DNA from: Alphaproteobacteria bacterium
Lineage (GTDB): Bacteria > Pseudomonadota > Alphaproteobacteria > Rhizobiales > Beijerinckiaceae
Direction of reading: 5' to 3'
Assembly: GCA_009921785.1 (NCBI GenBank)
Contig: RFXE01000052.1
Coordinates: forward strand, 1 to 9,952
DNA length: 9,952 nucleotides
In this document: piece by piece, positions 7,217 to 9,952 of the stretch
Position numbering within the stretch: position 1 is the stretch's first letter
Layout: the number at the start of each line of letters is the position of its first letter
Notes under the pieces: generated by a model
Database searches by the model: none
What the model saw: the letters and a program-made list of their open reading frames with translations, nothing else
Told to the model about the DNA's origin: nothing
Translations under genes and position numbers: made by a program

Positions 7217-7240
7217 CATTGATTTTGATGGTTTTTGATG
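7217..7240 (+). repeat. Inverted 24-bp element, copy B (facing the regulator gene)
   Basis: This is the plus-strand partner of copy A, with centres 96 bp apart. It contains TTGAT at 7219, 7225 and 7235; the two TTTTGATG units are exactly 10 bp apart. It lies just downstream of the candidate regulator promoter. Confidence 0.6.
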
Positions 7241-7261
7241 TAAATCCACGAGCTCAAAATC

Positions 7262-7292
7262 GTGCCCCCCATTTGCGTTGGGGGACGAGCAC
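7262..7292 (+). promoter_or_regulatory. Stem-loop in the regulator leader
   Basis: CCCCC (7266-7270) pairs with GGGGG (7280-7284) around a 9-nt loop. The outer arms GTGC (7262-7265) and GCAC (7289-7292) also pair, leaving a 4-nt bulge. The structure ends 27 nt before the GTG start. A competing repeat CACGA/TCGTG (7247-7251 with 7260-7264) overlaps its outer arm. A role in translation is only a guess. Confidence 0.35.
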
Positions 7293-7319
7293 TGACGTGA
7301 TGAGCGGCGAGAACGAGTT

Positions 7320-8345
7320 GTGCGATCAAAACTTATAGATGTCGCTCGCGAGGCGGGCGTTTCATCGGCGACCGTTGATCGCGTTCTCAATGATCGTGAA
7401 GGCGTTCGCGCGCGTACCCGCGAGATTGTTCTCTCAGCGGCACGTCGGCTTGGTTACATCAGCAATGGCGAGGACACGCTGTCTGACGCCACTTCTCAAG
7501 ACATCGTGAAACTTCACTTCATCCTGCCAGAGGGCAACAATCAATTTATACGTCGCCTTCATGAGCATCTTGAAACATTAGCTAAAAGACGCAGCGCGAT
7601 TGACGTGACGATCACGGCTACAGACACGATCAATGCCGATCTCTTGGCCCAACAGCTTCGTGGCATTACTCCTGAAATTCATGGCGTCGGCTTTGTTGGC
7701 ATTGACCATCCGAATGTTCGTCAAGCAACAAAAAGTCTTGCGGATAGAGGAATTAAAGTCGTCACGCTTGCGTCCGATATCCATCATGTACCGCGCGTGG
7801 CCTATATCGGCATCGACAACCGCGCGGCCGGTAGGCTTGCAGGATATTTATTAAAGCGCTTTATGCCAGGGAATAGCGTGGGAAAAGTTGCTCTGTTTGC
7901 AGGGTCTTTATCCTATCGCGGGCATGAAGAGCGCGAGATGGGGTTTCGGCATATTTTGGCTGAAGAGACACCCGAACTGAATATCGTGCAATTACGCGAG
8001 ATGATGGATGAGCCTGACAAAGCCTATTTGGAAGCTTGCTCTTTGCTCGATACTCATCCCGATCTCAGTGCAATCTATAATATTGGCGCTGGCAATGCAG
8101 GCATCGCGAAAGCACTGAAAGAACGAAGCTTAGATCAAAAAATTATTTTTCTTGGTCATGAAATTGCACAAGATACTCAAGAGCTTCTGCTTGATGGCAC
8201 AATCGATGCGATCATCGATCAGAATCCACGTGTTGAAGCGCGCGAAGCGCTTACCATTTTAGAACATTCTGTCCGCAATCAACCCTTCGAGTTCCATCCA
8301 CCTCGCTTACAAGTGATTTTGCGCGAGAATATTCCCGATAGTTAA
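7320..8345 (+). CDS. LacI-family transcriptional regulator (sugar-responsive)
   Basis: A 341-residue regulator. Residues 1-47 form the LacI helix-turn-helix (KLIDVAREAGVSSATVDRVL, then GVRARTREIVLSAARRLGYI). The remainder is a periplasmic-binding-protein-like effector domain with AYIGIDNRAAGRLAGYLL, ALFAGSLSYRGHEEREMGF, and LGHEIAQDTQELLLDGTIDAIIDQNP segments. The GTG at 7320 is the only sensible start: the frame has a TGA at 7293 and no ATG between, and the ATG at 7300 is in another frame. The upstream Shine-Dalgarno is weak (GAG-rich). It is transcribed away from the catabolic operon and is expected to bind the divergent region and respond to the pathway sugar. The VDR reading in the recognition helix, in place of the common VSR, is seen in a subgroup of sugar-binding regulators, and direct effector identity is unknown. 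Confidence 0.93.
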   Translation: MRSKLIDVAREAGVSSATVDRVLNDREGVRARTREIVLSAARRLGYISNGEDTLSDATSQDIVKLHFILPEGNNQFIRRLHEHLETLAKRRSAIDVTITATDTINADLLAQQLRGITPEIHGVGFVGIDHPNVRQATKSLADRGIKVVTLASDIHHVPRVAYIGIDNRAAGRLAGYLLKRFMPGNSVGKVALFAGSLSYRGHEEREMGFRHILAEETPELNIVQLREMMDEPDKAYLEACSLLDTHPDLSAIYNIGAGNAGIAKALKERSLDQKIIFLGHEIAQDTQELLLDGTIDAIIDQNPRVEAREALTILEHSVRNQPFEFHPPRLQVILRENIPDS

Positions 8346-8353
8346 TGCGGCAA

Positions 8354-8369
8354 AGTCATTACGATGACT
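8354..8369 (+). terminator. Possible weak terminator hairpin after the regulator gene
   Basis: AGTCAT (8354-8359) and ATGACT (8364-8369) form a perfect 6-bp stem with a 4-nt loop, 8 nt after the stop. No T-run follows, so intrinsic termination is doubtful. Confidence 0.3.
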
Positions 8370-8403
8370 CTACCACAATCGCGGATGTGTCGCTCGTCCA
8401 CAA

Positions 8404-8419
8404 GGCGTGCATAAACGCC
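8404..8419. terminator. Possible hairpin between convergent genes
   Basis: GGCGT (8404-8408) pairs with ACGCC (8415-8419) around a 6-nt loop. It lies between the convergent ends of the regulator and DUF305 genes, 5 nt past the DUF305 stop. No T-run is present on either side. Confidence 0.25.
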
Positions 8420-8424
8420 ATTGA

Positions 8425-8802
8425 TTAGGGGTGAGCTTTTAGAAAAGCTTCCAAATCTTCAATTTCCTTTGACTGCGAGGAAATAATATTTTCGGCCATT
8501 TTACGAAGAGCGGCATCCGCATTCTTGTCTTCAAGAAGTGTTTTCGCCATTTCGACTGCCGCTTTGTGATGTGGAATCATAGACGCCGCAAAATCATGAG
8601 ACGCATCGCCATTTAGAGGGTACTTTCCCATCTCACTCATCATATCACACATGGATTTCATATAGGCCTGCGTATATTTCGACATATGTGCATGATGAGA
8701 CATGTTATCCATATTCATGTCACAAGCCTTTTCACCTGCGTGCACCATACCAGCACTCGCAAGCAGAGACACAATACCCAAGGCGACAACCGTTGTTCTC
8801 AT
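8425..8802 (-). CDS. Secreted DUF305 family protein, Met/His-rich
   Basis: A 125-residue protein with a clear Sec signal peptide: a short basic start (MR), a hydrophobic core TVVALGIVSLLASAGMV and an A-x-A-like cleavage site MVHA before GEKA at residues 22/23. The mature part has a Met/His-rich stretch (about 28-58, including CDMNMDNMSHHAHM and KSMCDMMSEM) followed by the DUF305 core FAASMIPHHKAAVEMAKTLL (about 71-90) and a C-terminal helix ending KEIEDLEAFLKAHP. DUF305 members are small helical, ferritin-like secreted proteins often found with copper or other metal-handling genes; the exact role is not established. GGAGAG lies 7 nt before the ATG. It is convergent with the LacI-family gene and has no visible link to the catabolic operon. 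Confidence 0.9.
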   Translation of the reverse strand: MRTTVVALGIVSLLASAGMVHAGEKACDMNMDNMSHHAHMSKYTQAYMKSMCDMMSEMGKYPLNGDASHDFAASMIPHHKAAVEMAKTLLEDKNADAALRKMAENIISSQSKEIEDLEAFLKAHP

Positions 8803-9038
8803 CTCATCTCTCCGCCAAATTCAGTACATAAATAATAGAGGTGCTCCTCACCGCGCTTTTTAACGTCACTTATGATGCGCGCATTCTTATAGGGACGGGA
8901 GCCTACCACGCATCAACTCTGAATTGCACAAAAAGCGTCACAAGGCGAGATAAGGCCTGCTAAACTCATAAACTATTGATTTATAATAAATTTTTACAAA
9001 GAAAAAATAGTGAGAACATTAGTAAATTGGCGCCGGTA
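8803..9038. other. Intergenic region upstream of DUF305 gene
   Basis: No gene is seen. On the minus strand a TATTAT -10-like hexamer (8837-8832) lies about 30 nt before the DUF305 ATG, with no convincing -35. A perfect 10-bp palindrome ATGCGCGCAT is at 8875-8884, about 40 nt further upstream. An AT-rich block at 8971-9008 ends in a T-run on the minus strand (9007-9002) past the methyltransferase gene, but without a clear stem. Confidence 0.45.
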
Positions 9039-9710
9039 TCACGAACGACGAAGAGAGAAGAGAAGCACATTATTGTTGGCAGGCATCTCTATTGTATCGC
9101 TGAGTCTAAGTCCTGAAGCTTCGGCCACGCGCTCAAGATCTTCTATATTACGCAAACCCCAAGACGGGTTAGATGCCTTCAAGGATTCATCGAATGCTTC
9201 ATTTGAGGGTACATTATGTATACCGTTACGCATGAAAGGTCCGTAGAGCAGAAGAACCCCATCCGGTCGGAGTAACCGGCCAGCACCTGCGAAGAGGCCA
9301 AGCGTTGCTTGCCAAGGCGCGATATGAATCATGTTAATCGATACGATGACATCGAACGGCATTAAAGGCTCTACGCCCCATTCTTTTGAGCACACATCAA
9401 TATCAAGCGGCGCATGAACATTATTCAACCCCTTGAACGTGATCCAGCTTAAGGTGCTAACGCGTGAGCTGAGATCCGGATCGCTCGGTTGCCAGGTGAT
9501 ATCAGGCATGGCTTCCGCAAAGCACACAGCGTGCTCTCCGGTTCCACACCCAACTTCCAACACATTGCCTTGCTTGGGAATAACCTGCTTCATGATGGCA
9601 AGTATGGGTGCTGAATTTCGAGCCGCAGAAGGCGAGAACATGCGCTTGTCCGCGTCTTGATCACGGTACTCAAGCGCAAGGGGCTGATGGTTATCACTGA
9701 ATTCGTTCAT
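9039..9710 (-). CDS. DUF938 family SAM-dependent methyltransferase
   Basis: A 223-residue Rossmann-fold protein of the DUF938 (METTL26-like) family. Motif I is VLEVGCGTGEHAVCFAEAMP (about 50-69). Family hallmarks follow: SPSAARNSAPIL (27-38), WQPSDPD (73-79), INMIHIAPW (125-133), LLYGPFMRNG (154-163), and MPANNNVLLF (209-218). Length and ends fit the family, so it appears complete and intact. The ATG at 9710 begins MNEFSDNHQP; no Shine-Dalgarno is visible in the 15 nt before it (TTTAACTCCT precedes it), so translation may be leaderless-like or weak. The substrate of the family is unknown to me. It is not obviously linked to the sugar operon. Confidence 0.9.
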   Translation of the reverse strand: MNEFSDNHQPLALEYRDQDADKRMFSPSAARNSAPILAIMKQVIPKQGNVLEVGCGTGEHAVCFAEAMPDITWQPSDPDLSSRVSTLSWITFKGLNNVHAPLDIDVCSKEWGVEPLMPFDVIVSINMIHIAPWQATLGLFAGAGRLLRPDGVLLLYGPFMRNGIHNVPSNEAFDESLKASNPSWGLRNIEDLERVAEASGLRLSDTIEMPANNNVLLFSLRRS

Positions 9711-9952
9711 AGGAGTTAAATCTACACAGGTAAGATAAAATGTACTTTAATCCCGCTTCAGTCTTTTGCCGAACTAAATCTTATTACTTCGCTGTCTCCA
9801 ATATAGGCGCGAGCGGAAATTCCGAAAGATCCGCAAAGCACTTGGGAGCGCTTTAACCAAGATCAATCAAAGAGTGATGGCCACGCCTTAGCGCTTCTCG
9901 AACAGCTTGAACAAAAATACACTGTTTGTTGGTAGCGGAGGGAGGCTACGGT
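9711..9952. other. Window-edge segment with short open stretches
   Basis: No full gene is recognised. A plus-strand ATG at 9740 opens a 38-codon frame ending at 9856, starting MYFNPASVFCR. A second plus-strand frame is open from 9807 to 9932 (42 codons, stop TAG 9933-9935) with a coding-like composition (for example DPQSTWERFNQDQ and ALALLEQLEQK) but no start codon. The two overlap in different frames, so the segment could be a decayed gene with a frameshift, or chance. Confidence 0.35.
9932..9949 (+). promoter_or_regulatory. Hairpin with a Shine-Dalgarno-like loop at the window end
   Basis: GTAGC (9932-9936) pairs with GCTAC (9945-9949) around the purine loop GGAGGGAG (9937-9944). If a plus-strand gene starts just beyond the window this would be its ribosome binding site in a hairpin loop. 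That gene is not visible. Confidence 0.25.

Larger units (their letters stand above)
7071..7319. promoter_or_regulatory. Divergent promoter/operator region
   Basis: This 249-bp, mostly AT-rich gap separates the start of the catabolic operon from the start of the LacI-family gene. It contains candidate promoters for both directions, a duplicated inverted 24-bp element, and a GC-rich stem-loop in the regulator leader. The layout is typical of a local repressor controlling its neighbours and itself; this is inferred from layout. Confidence 0.7.

Noticed and set aside
7300..7320. ATG at 7300 as the regulator start
   Set aside because: It is in a different frame from the helix-turn-helix coding sequence; the in-frame start is the GTG at 7320.
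9930..9952. Minus-strand tRNA 3' end (TGG followed by stem-like bases)
   Set aside because: The stretch that would be the T-loop does not fit the conserved TTCRA pattern, and the rest would lie outside the window.

Overview
The window looks like chromosomal DNA of an alphaproteobacterium. GC content is moderate, genes are tightly packed with ordinary Shine-Dalgarno sites, and the gene families present (a MocE-type Rieske ferredoxin with a MocD-type desaturase-fold enzyme, a DUF4432 epimerase and a UxuA-type mannonate dehydratase) are common in rhizobial and marine alphaproteobacterial sugar and inositol catabolism clusters. The order within the class cannot be told from the sequence. No mobile element, CRISPR array, rRNA or convincing tRNA is visible.

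Region 1 (1-7070, minus strand) is a catabolic gene set. In transcription order it encodes a Gfo/Idh/MocA dehydrogenase (7070-5976), a xylose-isomerase-like TIM-barrel isomerase/epimerase (5927-5013), a DUF4432 aldose-epimerase-like protein (4955-3744), a membrane di-iron desaturase/hydroxylase resembling MocD (3735-2638), a MocE-family Rieske ferredoxin (2630-2316) and a divergent PanB-superfamily protein (2303-1497). After a 339-bp gap comes mannonate dehydratase UxuA (1157 to beyond base 1). A strong hairpin lies between the isomerase and DUF4432 genes. The four genes after it are spaced only about 7 to 12 nt apart.

Region 2 (7071-8345) is the control region and a plus-strand LacI-family regulator gene, divergent from the operon. 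The 249-bp divergent region carries two inverted copies of a 24-bp element (20 of 24 positions identical), each reading toward one of the two transcription units. This is the best candidate for a regulator binding site.

Region 3 (8346-9952) appears unrelated. It holds a secreted Met/His-rich DUF305 protein, a DUF938-type SAM-dependent methyltransferase (both minus strand) and a 242-bp edge segment with a short coding-like open stretch and a hairpin that exposes a purine-rich, Shine-Dalgarno-like loop.

Working model (inference): a methylated sugar, sugar acid or inositol is O-demethylated or hydroxylated by the MocD-like enzyme using electrons from the Rieske ferredoxin. The carbon skeleton is processed by the dehydrogenase, isomerase and DUF4432 epimerase and may drain through mannonate to 2-keto-3-deoxygluconate via UxuA. 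The PanB-like protein lacks the usual PanB metal ligands, so it is probably not a pantothenate enzyme, and it may handle a keto-acid or one-carbon by-product. Neither a transporter nor a ferredoxin reductase is present in the window.
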